Assembly: GCA_015680685.1 (NCBI GenBank)
Contig: MNCI01028947.1
Span: forward strand, 461,962 to 525,961
Length of the DNA stretch: 64,000 nt
Direction: 5' to 3'
Origin: Gnetum montanum
Lineage: Eukaryota > Streptophyta > Gnetopsida > Gnetales > Gnetaceae
Made by a program: the position numbers and the translations under genes. Within the stretch, counting starts at the first letter, position 1. Each line of letters starts with the position of its first letter. The notes below the pieces were generated by a model, which saw nothing but the letters and a program-made list of their open reading frames with translations, had not been told where the DNA came from and made no database searches. Below, in pieces: positions 35,430-47,089 of the stretch.

Positions 35430-37130
35430 AATTGGCAAGAGTGAACACATGGCCGCCAAGAATATCTTTTCAACATTATCTATTAGTGGACCACACAGGG
35501 AGGTAAAAAGAGCCATCAATTTAGAATCCTTGGATCTAGACCCATCCAGTTATACTAACCTAATAGCTTCCACTTAGGAAACATCAGATTGGCCTAAAAA
35601 TGTGACTAGGATTTTAGATCTAGAAGCCGATAATATCATTGAAGATCCTCTTGTTGAAATCCCCATTACTACATTTAATGATGAGGCTAGATCATTGAAA
35701 TTAAGTGCCCTACTAGACTCACAACTTGTCAGTGACATCACTCAAGTACTGAAAGACAATATAAAAACATTTGCATGGTCATATACCAACATGCTAGGAT
35801 TAGACCCCCGAATCATCCAACAAAACATCATTCTCGATGAAAAAATCAAACTAGTGAAGCAAAAGGCATGAATGGTTAGACGTGAGGTGGCTTTGGCAAT
35901 CCGTGCTAAAATCACAAAGCTCTACCAAGTAGGTTTCATTTGGGCTATTGACTATTCTGACTGGGTATCAAACATTGTAGTAGTTTCTAAGAAGAATGGT
36001 AGTATACGCATATGCATTTACTTCCGTGATCTCAACACAACCACTATAAAGGATGACTTCCCACTACCTAGCATCGATCAAATTATTGACACAATTGTTG
36101 GGAATGCACTATTATCCTTTATGGATGGATTTTAAGGATATAACCAAATAAGAATCAATCTGGAACATCAACTCAGAACAACTTTTATGATACCTTGGGG
36201 CACATTCTGTTATACGATGATGCCATTTGGCCTTAAAAATGAAGGAGCTACATATCAACAAGCGATGACATATATATTTAGTGATTACATGATCAATTTG
36301 CTCAATGATTACATTGATGATATCGCTGTTAAATATAAAACAACCGAACAACATGCAAAAGATCTAAACCTAGTGCTTAAACATTGTCTCAAATATGACC
36401 TTAGACTCAATCCAAAGAAGTGTGTATTTGGTGTTAAAATGGACAAAATTCTTAGCTTCGTAGTCTCTGGAATAAGGATATCTGTGGACCTTGATAAGGT
36501 TAAGGAAATAACTAACATGTAACCACTGAAAAACCTTACTAAACTATGTGGTCTCCAAGGTAGACTACAATTCATTAGATGCTTTATTGAAAGGCTGACA
36601 GATAAAATTGAGACCCATGCAAAACTTACTCTGAAAAAATGTGCATTTCCAATGGACTCAACAATGCCAAGAAGTGTTTGAGAACATAAAGCAAGAGTTG
36701 GCTCAACTATTGACAGTTTATCCCCCTCAGAGCGATAAACCCTTCTACATCTACCTTGCAACTTCTGATTCTTTCATTGCATCAATGCTTTGTCAAAAAC
36801 GTAAAGATGGAGTCAAGATCCCTATATATTACTTAAGCCACACTTTAATTGCCTATGAATAATGATACAACGACATAGAAAAATTATGCCTTTCCCTTGT
36901 CTTCTCCTTGAAGAAATGGTGGCATTATCTCTTCCACAATCAAGCTTACATCATTTTCAAGAATAATGTACTTCGCACCATCACTAACAACATTTATGAG
37001 TCGAGTAGGATAGCTAGGTGGAAAGCAATGATCGCCGAGTTTGACTTACACTATGTTGCTCAATCCTCCACAAAAGGCCAAGCAATAGTCACATATTTAG
37101 CTATCTCACCAATGAATGATCAAGCAATGA
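35430..37130 (+). pseudogene. pol: Reverse transcriptase and first RNase H of element C
   Basis: Begins in the Tat pol linker (KNIFSTLSISG at about 35459). RT blocks: LGLDPRIIQQNI (about 35798), WVSNIVVVSKKNGSIRICIYF (about 35964-36026), PLPSIDQII, MMPFGL and the catalytic DYIDDI (36307-36324). The first RNase H (about 36640-37110) has a degenerate active site: the position of the first Asp reads YLATSDSF. Stops occur at 35869 and 36133 and at several points after 36520. The RT copies the RNA genome; this copy is inactive because of the stops. Confidence 0.85.
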
Positions 37131-37179
37131 TTAACCCTAAATTCCCCAATGAGAATTTTAATGGTATAGAAATCATGCC

Positions 37180-37600
37180 CAATAACTACGAGGTGATCCT
37201 TTATTTTGATGGAGCTTCAACTTCTCGAGGAGGAAGTGTTGCGGCCATCTTAACATACCCCTTCAAAGAAATCCAAACATTCACCTACCGATTAAAATTT
37301 CCCTATACTAATAATGTGGTAGAATACGAAGGTCTTCTTAGGGGTCTTCAAGCAGCATTGACTTCAGGAATCATACATCTTGTAGTTCGAGGCGATTCAT
37401 AGTTAGTCATTAATCAAGTCACAGAAATTTACGCATGCAAAGCTCTCATTTTGCAACCATATTGTGATTTGACCAAACATCTGCTAAGGCAATTAGTAGA
37501 AGTGAATATACAGCATGTCCCTAGAAGCGAAAACACCATTGCCGATGCACTTGGTACACTAGCCCTAAACATGACACCTGAAATGTTTCATGCGTTGCCC
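37180..37600 (+). pseudogene. pol: Second (archaeal-type) RNase H of element C
   Basis: All four acidic positions are visible: Asp in LYFDGAS (37208-37210), Glu in NNVVEYEGLL (about 37322), Asp in VVRGDS (about 37392) and Asp in NTIADALGTLA (37543-37545). One stop follows GDS. A second RNase H between RT-RNase H and integrase is a known trait of the Tat lineage. It is complete in outline while the first RNase H has lost acidic residues, consistent with the idea that the second took over the function. Confidence 0.8.
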
Positions 37601-37679
37601 AGCTCCATAACAAATTATCCCAAACCTATAATCGATGCTCTCGATGAAATGGCTATAGCATCTATTAGCACAACACATG

Positions 37680-38935
37680 CAATAGAATGGTATGATGACA
37701 TAAAAGAGTACCTTCTACGAGGTGAACCTCCACAATATTTGACAAATGCTCAAAAGGACGCAGTGCGAAAACACTCTCAGCAATATGCATTAATAGGAGA
37801 CACCTTGTGTTGCAAATCCTATGAAGGAATTCTGCTAATATGCATCAGTAGCATTGACGATCAAACAATTGTAGAACAAGTCCACGAAGAACTTTGTGGA
37901 GGGCACATATCATCCAAAGCAATGGCAATAAAGATTAGGCTCTTGGGCTACTATTGGCCACACATGGAGTACGATTGCTTCTCCAAGGTCAAGACATGTG
38001 ACATTTTTCAAAGGCATGGTAACCTAATACATGTACCACCTAACGAATTGCATAGAACACAAATCACATGGCCATTCTAAAGATATGGATTAGACTTAAT
38101 TAGACCGATAATGCCATCATCCTTTGCACAACATAGCTTCATTATCACTGCAACTGAATACTTCACAAAATGGGTAGAAGTTATTCCCCTTAGGAAGACC
38201 ACTTCTAAACATGTTTGCATTTTCATAATAGAAAACATCGTGGACCGTTTTGGTATTCCAATGACCATTGTTACTGACAATGGACCACAGTTCAGTAGTG
38301 CAGATACTAAAATCTTCTATGAAAGCCTGGGTATTAAACATGCATTCTCCGTCACCTTACTACCCACAGAATAATGGTCAAGTGAAGGATACAAACAAAA
38401 CTATGATCATGGTGCTCAAAAAGATGTTAAATCAAAGAAAGAGGTGATGGCACAAACAACTAGTCTACGCATTATGGACATACAGAACGATACATCAAAC
38501 ATCTATAGGTAAAACTCCATATATTATTGTATATGGATCTAAAGCCATTTTACCTTTAGATTTACAGGTTCCCTCATTGTAGATAGCTCTCTCAGGCCTC
38601 CTTGATGAAAGCCAAAGCAATGAACTATGCATTACTGACCTTGACTCAGTGGAGGAGGAGCCTGTGCAAATGCTTGATTAGATCGAGTGGTACCAGAAAC
38701 AACAACAGCAACAACATAAACATGATTTTCATAAATGCCCAATTAAGGAAGGAGACCTAGTCCTGAAGGCAATCCGTGAACATCCAGATAAATTCTTAGC
38801 TAATTGGGAAGGGCCTTACTTGGTCACCAAGGCATACAATAATGGAGCATTCAAACTCGTTGACATAGACAGAAATGAATTCGCTAATCCTATAAATCAC
38901 CTATACCTGAAATGGTACTATGTATGATCAAAGTA
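37680..38935 (+). pseudogene. pol: Integrase of element C
   Basis: The zinc domain reads HEELCGGH ... KTCDIFQR, so the last Cys of the CX2C pair is Phe (about 38010). The core has GLDLIRP (first Asp, about 38092) and TDNGPQFSS (second Asp, about 38273). The third acidic position is Lys in NGQVKDTNK (about 38376), and a frameshift lies just before it (about 38340-38355). The C-terminal part, GDLVLKAIREHPDKF and WEGPYLV (about 38752-38826), ends with NPINHLYLKWYYV and a stop at about 38925. Inactive on at least three counts. Confidence 0.82.
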
Positions 38936-38939
38936 AGGT

Positions 38940-39290
38940 ACGCAATGATCCTGGCATCACGACTTAAAACTAATACCTTAGAATGGTCCTGGGGCTATGA
39001 CTTGAAACTGGCACCACAGAATGTCTTGGAGTCATGACAATAAATTGACACCATAGAACTCTATCTGGTATGGCACTAAAATGCAACATTTGTCCACCAT
39101 GACGTAAAACTAGCATCCAGAGTCCACTAAGACTATAAACTATTTTTCCCCTTCATAGTCCGCTACAACTATAAACTAGCACTACACCATCTACTATGAT
39201 ACTAAACTAGCACCGTCCAAAGGGTATGACATGAAACTAACCAGCAATAATCTGCTAAGACTATAAAATAGCAACATCATCGATAACCAA
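38940..39290 (+). repeat. Tandem repeat in the 3' untranslated region of C
   Basis: About ten degenerate units of 30-38 bases, each ending near 'atgac.taaactagcacc' (variants 'gacttaaaactaatacc', 'gacgtaaaactagcatcc', 'gatactaaactagcaccg'). Tat elements are known for variable tandem arrays in this region. The same unit appears at 28980-29250. Confidence 0.8.
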
Positions 39291-40447
39291 GAAATACTTG
39301 AAAAGATACATTGCTGCAATTGGCCATATGTGTTCCACAATGACCTACTGCATAATTTGTCCCACGGACCCAAACAAATTTGATGTTGTTCATGACCCTA
39401 TCTGCTTTGAAATCACACATGGTGGCTCATCTCCTTGGTTTTTTTCAAGTCTAAAGTGCTTAGTTAACTGGTTCATTTATGGTTTTCTTGTCTTATTGGA
39501 GTTGTGTTTGCAGGATGACATGCCTGAGCTGTTCGCGCATAGATGCACTTCATCATGACGATGAGGTATCACATTCTTCCTAACGCATGCAACTAGGTTA
39601 ATCAATCTGTTCATAAGTACATTCCCTATTCTCCATCATGTTCCCCTTGTCATATTTAGTTACGCCCCCTTAATACATTCTACTCACTCTGAAGCTTTTA
39701 ATACACTGTTGCACACTTCGATTCTCTAAGCAGTTGCAATGCAAAACACAATGCATGGTACATGATACAAATGCAAAAGCATGAGCATGAGTATGGCACT
39801 GAAAGCAAGCTCTTCCAAAAGGAACCAAAAGAAAAGAAGCAAAAACAAAAAGAAAAGAAGAAACAAACAAGAAAAAAAAGAAAAATGGTAAAAAGATCAA
39901 AGAGCAAAATTCACGGAAAAGGTCTTCATGACCCCATGGGCATCATAAACCAAAGACCATTGGCTCTTCTCATACAAGCCCTAGGTGGGAAGGCAATTAT
40001 CTTAGAAAAATAGTTGCACTCATGTCTCAAACGATCATGTTGCACATCATCGCGTGGCTTTGGCTATTTACAATGCGCTTGTGTAAACACTCTGTGAGAA
40101 TCCCATTTCTCCAAAGAACACAATTCCTATGTCTTGGTTCTGAGTCTGCTGAAAACTGGCTACTGACAAGGACCGAAAATATGGCTTGTTCATGTGAGAG
40201 AATTCTTATCTCACAATTCCATCAGCAATTATAACCCTTAATCAACTCTTGATTTCCCCAGTTACAACCAATTCCCTTACATCTTGAACTGTACTTCCCT
40301 AGTCCCATGTACTTTTGAACAAGATGTGATGATGTCCAGCCAGGGACCAATGGATAATTCTTGGTACTTGGTTGTTCATGGTGTTTTACACTTCTTTGTC
40401 AATGCCCCTTGGGTGGATTCCACCAGATGTCAACAAAGTGGGGCCAA
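39291..40447 (+). other. 3' untranslated region and polypurine tract of C
   Basis: A short ORF (39298-39558) lacks support. A purine-rich, A-heavy run lies at 39810-39900, and its complement yields spurious Phe-rich ORFs. The final 'acaaagtggggccaa' (about 40433-40447) directly before the LTR is the likely polypurine tract. Confidence 0.5.
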
Positions 40448-41704
40448 TGAAAAACCACTAATTTTAGCCTAACACTTTGAAATGAAAATAACCTAGAGCC
40501 TTTTTAGCTTTTGGGAAGCAAACATTTAACTAAGGCATGGAACTCATGCTCAGCTTGCTCAAGCTAGCTTGCTCACACTATCAAGCTAGCTTTCCCTTAG
40601 CGTGAGAAACTCCAAAGCCTCAAAATGAGTGAAAGGTGGTTCAATATGAGGGTTCAAGTCATTCTCAAGGATCACTATTATGTCCAATTTAAGTTTTCAG
40701 CATTCAGGAATTCAAATTTTGGGTCAAAAGACACAAATTTTCTCACTCATCCTGTGGTCACACTGAGGTCACACTGGCAGCGTCAATACAGTGTGCCCAA
40801 CTCTGAAAACCTCAAAACTGATTTGAAATGATTTGACTTCCAAAGTGCAAGTCATCCTCAAGGTTCATTGTTGACAAATGAAAGTTCCAGACTCCAGAAT
40901 TCTAGATTTCAAGTCCAAAATTGCAAGTTTTTATAGCTCACGCTGTGGTCATGCTGCACTCATGTTGGTAGCATGAGTCCAGCGTGAGCTACCAAGAGTG
41001 GCTTAAATCAAGGCACATCAAGCTTAATTTTTGATTTTTAGATCACTCTTAAGGTCAACCATAGTTAGGAAATTCCTATAGTTAAGAACCAGGCTTCAAA
41101 AATCAAAAATTGGTGTGAAATATGTCATTTTTGGCTCACTCACGCTGAGGTCACGCTAGCAGCATGAGTGTAGCATGAGAACTAATCACGCTCGGTGGAA
41201 AGCATGCCAAACTCACACCAAGACAAAATCAACTCACGCTGGAAGTCCTGGTGAAACAGAGATGCCTCAAAAAATGACGAAACCACTCAAATTGACATCC
41301 TGCAGTAGTTAAGTCAAGGATCAACAAGTTTCAAATGAGCCAGAGCTGATCCATCTTGTTGTACATTATCATTTTCATTGTAAATGTTCATCATTTGTGA
41401 GCTCATCAAGCTCTGACACTCCAAAATTGTATGTGCTTCTATGAGCATAAGTTAGCTTGAGTAAGCTAACACACACTGTAAGATACAGTGCATTTGGTCT
41501 AAAACATAGCTTGCCTTGGTGTGTCCAACTCACATACAGCTGTCCATCAAACATGTGTCACATGATTCATTTTCTATGGCACTCTACCTTCATTTTTTTT
41601 CTAGCTTGCCCTCATGTGAAGGCAGGGTCAGCTGTGCCTGTTTGATGATCTTTCAGTGTGTTCTTTTCCCTTCTAGCCTTACACCAACGATTTCAGTCAG
41701 TATA
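40448..41704 (+). repeat. 3' LTR of C
   Basis: Starts TGAAAAACCACTAATTTT and ends AGTCAGTATA. It lacks about 440-480 bases present in the other LTR (roughly 24215-24690). It carries a perfect 10-bp inverted repeat, AGCTCACGCT (40935-40944) with AGCGTGAGCT (40981-40990), enclosing a smaller CTCATG/CATGAG hairpin. Confidence 0.85.
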
Positions 41705-41709
41705 GTAGT
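41705..41709. repeat. Right target-site duplication of C (GTAGT)
   Basis: Matches 23119-23123. Confidence 0.88.
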
Positions 41710-42158
41710 CACACTTAAATGCTCGTAATCAAGTTGTACTCATTCCACGTTTAACATGAGTTTAAGGGTGAGAGACAGATTAACTAGGAAAGTAGTAAAT
41801 AACAATTAATTAAATGATTAAACTAAGTGAATCCTGCAATGATGAAGTAATCCTGATCTTTATTTCTGGTCATGTGCATGTCCAAGTACATCACACTCGA
41901 ATAAAGGATGTCATACAATTACATTTACCACACCGTGGGCATACACTAGGAGGAAAAGGGTTGAGAGAAAGAAATGAAAACACTTAAACTAAAAATGAAA
42001 AGACTAACTTACTAATTTCCTAATGATCGTTCTACCTCTTATTTATAGATGAGGAGACAGGCCGCCATATCGCATATGCGATCTCACGGTTGGGCTACGA
42101 TATCGTGACCATGATATCACGTACACGATATCATGGTCGCCCAAATGACGACTCATCA
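41710..42158 (-). repeat. 3' LTR of B, right piece
   Basis: Resumes 'cacacttaaatgctcg', matching 47490-47888. Minus-strand TATA box at 42040-42047. Three GATATC copies follow at about 42100-42132, against two in the 5' LTR. Ends CTCATCA at 42158. Confidence 0.88.
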
Positions 42159-42172
42159 TACCCCCACAACTG
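42159..42172 (-). other. Polypurine tract of B
   Basis: Minus strand AGTTGTGGGGGTA immediately before the LTR start. Confidence 0.7.
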
Positions 42173-42499
42173 AATGAAAACTTGTCCTCGAGTTATAGTG
42201 ATTACATAGTGGAAACATATGGGATTATTGGATGGTAAAAATGTAATTATGCCGCAGTGTGGAATGGGAACAAAACAAATACACAACACAAAGAATGTGC
42301 TACAACTACAAAATTTGTGAAAATCATGTAGTTCTTGGTGGTGGTGGCTCCTCCATTGGTGCCTTCCCCTTATCTTGTGCTCCAGGCTTTGAGACTTGAT
42401 GGCATTGAAGTATGGCCTAGAGCTTGTCCTCTTCAGTCCAATGGTCTTGGGCCGTTCATGCTAATGTTCCTATGTTTGACGGAGTCAGCACTTTCCACA
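42173..42499 (-). other. 3' flank of the additional ORF of B
   Basis: Short spacer between the coiled-coil coding remnant and the polypurine tract. It includes 'ctgaatgaaaacttgtcctcgag', shared with D at 9833-9855. No gene seen. Confidence 0.4.
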
Positions 42500-43860
42500 G
42501 ATAGGGTAGTTGCGAAAACATTTGATTGGCCTTGACATACCAAGCCACAAACACCTGTTGTTCCTCTTTGTAGGCTCTAGCTTTATCTTTGCATTCTTGG
42601 AAATCTGCTAGCCATCAAGCCAAATCTGCTATCACACCTTTTGGCCTTAGTAGCTTGCTTTCACCACCTCAAGTTCAGAATTTGCGATCTCCAACTTTTC
42701 CAATAACTTCTTGCATTCTGCAAATTCTACTTCGTATTTAACATAGGTGGTTGCTACTTGCTACTTGAGCTTTATCCTCGAGCACCCTACTATTGACATG
42801 GAAAGGTTGGCATACCGCAAGTTTGTTAACTCCATGTATTCTATCAGATCCTAAATCTACAAGTCCTGGTTCTTAACTTTCGCTTTGTGGGCAAAAGCAT
42901 ATGTGTCCAATATGGCTCGCCAGTCAATGTGTTGAGCACTGATAGCATTGATGTGGGCCTTGGCTATATGGATCTCCTTCTCAAGGATCTATTTGTACAT
43001 CCCCACCTGATCTCAGAATTGCTCCTTCAGCTTTTCATGCCGTTTAGCTTCATTTTACCACGCACTTATTTCAATGGCTATCTTTTGGTGGATTGTGCGT
43101 ACCTCCTCCATTGAGAGGGTTCTATTCTCCCTAGCTAAAGAAATTATGTCTTGGTTGACCTAGATGAATTGTTCTTGCAATTGATGAAAGTGTTCATTGA
43201 GAACATTTTTTTGCTTTTTTATAGTATTCAACCAAAGGTTGTCAGCAACGAGCTATTTATTTTCTTCCTGTAAGGCATTGAATGCTTTGAGATGTGCATG
43301 AGTTTCCACCTGTGCTACAGAGGCATCCTAAACAGCCTTCTCTTTTTCATCAGCCAACTTTTATTCTCCATGATTAACTTGGTTAGTTGCTCAGTTCTAA
43401 AATTATCTAGCTGGTCTATGGGAACAAATTGTAGAGGGTCCCACTGTGCTGCTTGTAGGGCCATGAGCTGCTCTTGTAATTTCTGCACTTCAGCTTCAAC
43501 ATGCTCAGCCCTCACTTCTATTAAGACTAGCTTTCCCTTTATGGAAATGAGGTCTAATTTAATTGCTATAACATCCTGAGGGATGTCAAACAAAGACATC
43601 ATTACTTATCCTATTTGTAGCAATCGATCAAGCGCATCCTCATGTTCCGCAGGAGTCATTGAGCTTCCGGCCAAAATTTGAGCATCCTGTGCTTCTGTGA
43701 GATCTATCGGTGGCACAACAGGTACATTGAATGATTCTTTGATGTGGTCTACAACCACATCTATGGTTCCCATGGCACCATGGTGTTGCATGACCACCAC
43801 AGTGGCCCCTTCACCAGTTTCTAATTGCACTTGGAAAGATGCTGCGTTTCCTGAGATCTG
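42500..43860 (-). pseudogene. Additional ORF of B (coiled-coil part)
   Basis: Two open stretches (43830-43606, 43602-43315) and their continuation to about 42500 on the minus strand match the additional ORF of E (57990-59250). Shared blocks include GEGATVVVMQHH, HIKESFNVPVVPP, TKGKLV or SIKGKLVLIEV, QRLQEELAAL or QKLQEQLMAL, and ENRTLSMEEV. Leu heptads with Glu, Lys and Gln predict a long coiled coil. The globular N-terminal part seen in A and E is missing here. It lies 3' of gag in the same direction. Function unknown; a structural or packaging partner is possible. Several stops and frameshifts. Confidence 0.65.
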
Positions 43861-44970
43861 TTGTGTGTGTGAGCTATTTCATAAGTAAATATTACAAAAC
43901 ATTACATAAGTGGGTCCTCCCCAAAGTAGGTTCCAACCTATAATGCCCTTGTGTAACCATACTTAAAGTGTCCATGGGCACTAGAAGGGTTAAATGTAAT
44001 CCACACTAATTCCAAAAAAAAAAACACATGTAAATATCACTGGAATGAGGTATAAATTCTATGTTACACATGACATGAGCTAGAATTACATGAACAGTGA
44101 GATGAGATGAAATATAGAAGGGATTGTAGAGATTGGGACATGAGGTAACTAACCCAGGGCACCATGAATCCTGCGTGTAAAGCATGATTAAGGTGTCATT
44201 AACCCGTTGTTCCAAGATCAGAACCAAGTCCATTCCTTTAATCAATGACATTGCATTGTTTCATCCCATGATGAGCAACTATGAGAGTACCATAACAACA
44301 AGGCATACGATCACTTGGTGTTTTGTTCAAGGGAGGAGTGATTTTTGTTTTGTGGCACTTCCTCTTTTTTTTTTTCTTTTTCTTTCTTTTTTTTTTTTGA
44401 ATATTGAATCCAGGGAAGCCACCAACCTTCAGGAATGGGTGCATGTCTTTCCAGTGGGATCCCCTAGAATAGCATTGGATTTTTGAGTGCCCTTTTGATT
44501 ACTCTTACACCCATTTTCATTAAATCTATAAGGATCTTAGTACAACCACGTTGCATGATAACTCCCACAGATGTTACCAAAGAGAATCCACAAGTCCCCT
44601 TAATGTCACATCCTAATCAATCCCTCTTGGTCCATCCTTCTTCATTCTGGGTATAATGAACACAAAATTAATTTTTTTAAGTTTTTAAAAATGTCAAGAA
44701 TATCACTGTACCCTTGAATAGAACCTCTTATTTGTAGAATGGATGAGTGGGTGTAATGGGCTCACTGTCCAAATAATTGATCGTTTGAGACTCGATAACA
44801 TAGAACACACATCAACCAACAATCCACATGAGTGTTTTATTCATAGACAAGATTACTTATAAAAAATGTAAAAGGATAAAAAGATAAAAAAGATAAAACA
44901 AGAAATTGAAAAATGAAAAACTGGAAAACAAAAATTGAAAAATTAAAGAAAATGAAAAATATTTATTAAT
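43861..44970 (-). other. Region between gag and the additional ORF of B
   Basis: Matches E (55360-55500) as its complement, for example 'aaaacaccaagtgat', and D near 10560-10660. Contains a long T-rich run at 44361-44398. No pol sequence is present. The junction with gag (about 44975-45060) corresponds to E at about 54740-54830. Confidence 0.55.
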
Positions 44971-44981
44971 CCTACTTGTTA

Positions 44982-46948
44982 TTAAAATGGGGAATGTCCC
45001 CCATAACTAAATGGTTGAGCATGGTGAGGATTAATAAATGGAAGATTAGAATCTTTGCATGTTGAAAATATTGGAACTTGATCATACTTACCCCATCGGG
45101 GTTCACACACTTGATTGTAAGAAGCATAGTGGGGCAATTTATACGATGTAGTTCCTGGATAACGAGTTGACCCGCTATGATGTTTGTGACCATAAGATGG
45201 TATGCAAGGATTGGAATGTTGTTCATTAGGCTGTACAATTGTTGGAGTATTAATTGGTGGCCTTGATGGAGTTACATGAGGTATTGGGTTCAAAGATAAG
45301 GGTGCACCACAGGGTTGGACTTGTGCTGAGTTGGAGGATGCAATGGCCTCAGAATTGTGTTGTCCCTTCCGAAGATCACTTCTAAAGAAGGGATGCCTTC
45401 GATGTTGCTGAGGTTGTTCACTGCTGTTGGCAATATTAGCACAAGTAACATTCGGTGGTTGTTGTTGTAGTGCAGACACCTTAGGAACAGTTGGTGGCAA
45501 TGTAGAAGGAGGGAAAAATGAGAATGTTGAAATTGAGGAGCAGTGTAAGGTACACAAGGTAATGGTTGTGTTGAATACATGGGCTGATAGTATTGAGAAG
45601 AATGGTAATATGGTGAGATACAGTATGTTGACCCAGTTGGAGAAACAATATGTTGAACTAGATAAGCATTTGGATTCGGATGATATGAAGGGTGTCTCCA
45701 GTTTAAAGGTGATTTCCCCCATGACTGGGATTGTTACCACTATGATCAAACATAGTATCTCTGTATGAACTCTAGATGTAACGTGTTTCTCCAATGCTCA
45801 TATAAATGTAACAATATTGGGCATTGGCCCTTGGGGTGATTGTACAAGCATATGTTGCATTCATACGCATGATTGGCAGTTGAGCTCTTATTTTTATTAT
45901 CCCTTCTTTTCGATTGTGTAATGTTTTGTCTTGCTTCTTGGGTTTTCAAAACTCTATCTCCAATAATATTGATAAATTCTCCACACTTTTGATACGTCCA
46001 TTCCAACATCTCATTGATCTTTGCCTCGACTTCTTCTAGTGATTTTTGTATTGGCAAAGTTGATTCTTTCCCCTTGTGATAGGTTGATTTCTCCTTTTTA
46101 TGATCATGGACCTTTGTTAAGTTGAGATTTTGGTCCCGTTAATGTTTTTCAACACTCTCCCATCTAGCCATTTCTCCCTCTTCTTTTGCTACCTACTTAA
46201 TAAGCTCTTGGATTTGATGGGTTCATAATTCATATAATTGACCTTGGGCATACATCCCTAGGGTTTCTCTTCTTGCATTACAAAGCCCATCAATGATATG
46301 GTACATTAGCCTTTCCTCAGAAAATCCATGGCCTGGATAGTTGTTTAATAGTGCATAATATCTTTCTAAGGCCATGTCCAAGGGTTCATGTTATGCTTGT
46401 TTCCATCCTTGGATTTGTTTCCTCAAGGTTGACACTCTTGTGCAGGTTTGATATTTTTCGTTAAATACTTCTACCATTGTTGACCAACATCGTATTGAAT
46501 TTGGTTTTAATGATCTATACCATACTTTTTCTTGGCCAACGAGTGTCATAAGAAAGAGCTTGATTTTTTTCTAACCATTATCAATGTTGTTCCACATGTA
46601 GACATCTTAGAAGGCTTGTAAATGTTGATGTAGATCTAAGTCATAGCCTCCTAAAAAATTAGGAAAATTGTTTAAATCAATCCTGGGTAGATGGCTCTCT
46701 TTATGATGCCTACAAGAGATTCAAACAGCCTCTTGTATTTGCGTTAGGCTTGTAGTGATTAGTGTGGGTTCATCTTCATCTTGTAAGTTATACTTTCATG
46801 CATTGGGATGACGTTGTTTTTGTTTATGTTTATAAGAAACTCCCACTTCAGGTTGTGTACTCCAATCTTCATCATCATATAGTTCGTTGGTTCTCCAATG
46901 AACTTCCTCACTAGGTGTGGCATTATTATAGTCTTGTAGGAGAGGCAT
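44982..46948 (-). pseudogene. gag: Gag of element B
   Basis: Start at 46948 (MPLLQDYNNATPSEEVHW). The N-terminal acidic stretch matches E (EVHWRTNELYDDEDW against EYIHWRNNEIYDEEDW). The core has KIKLFLMTLVGQEKVWYRSLKP and VFNEKYQTCTRVS (about 46560-46430). The open stretch 46057-45746 ends in the zinc segment CNICLYNHPKGQC (about 45840-45880) with spacing CX2CX3HX4C. A 270-codon ORF (45794-44982) overlaps the C-terminal Pro/His-rich tail. A few stops in the N-terminal half; otherwise well preserved. Confidence 0.8.
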
Positions 46949-47070
46949 GGTTATGAAATTATGTGTGAATTTATGTGTGACTTTTTATAATTATTTCTTT
47001 CTAAAAGATATATCATTATGTCCTTTACAGCAACCTTGTATGATATAACTAATCTAGATAACAAGCGCCG

Positions 47071-47088
47071 TCCCCGGCAATGGTGCCA
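47071..47088 (-). other. Primer binding site of B (tRNA-Asp type)
   Basis: Minus strand TGGCACCATTGCCGGGGA differs from the expected tRNA-Asp complement at two positions only, both G to A at CpG sites. It is the best-preserved site of the family here. Confidence 0.8.
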
Positions 47089-47089
47089 A

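Larger units (their letters stand above)
23124..41704 (+). mobile_element. Element C: Tat/Ogre-like Ty3/gypsy element with an antisense gene
   Basis: 18.6 kb between GTAGT duplications. Order: 5' LTR (23124-24818), PBS, leader minisatellite, gag, protease, a 6.5-kb interval with a minus-strand multi-exon gene, RT and RNase H, a second RNase H, integrase, tandem-repeat 3' region, 3' LTR (40448-41704). Gag ends in a CX2HX4-GHxTExC segment and pol has a second RNase H; both are hallmarks of the Tat lineage (Ogre and relatives). It is the innermost insertion, so younger than B and A. Pol has several stops and at least one frameshift. Confidence 0.9.

Noticed and set aside
36309-36761. 150-codon minus-strand ORF
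   Set aside because: Reverse of RT of C (YIDD region).
39670-39907. Phe-rich minus-strand ORFs resembling membrane proteins
   Set aside because: Reverse of an A-rich purine run (39810-39900) in an untranslated region.
44238-44444. Lys-rich minus-strand ORF
   Set aside because: Translates a T-rich simple run (44361-44398).
45427-45768. 113-codon plus-strand ORF
   Set aside because: Shadow of gag of B on the minus strand, where zinc-segment and core matches to E are found.
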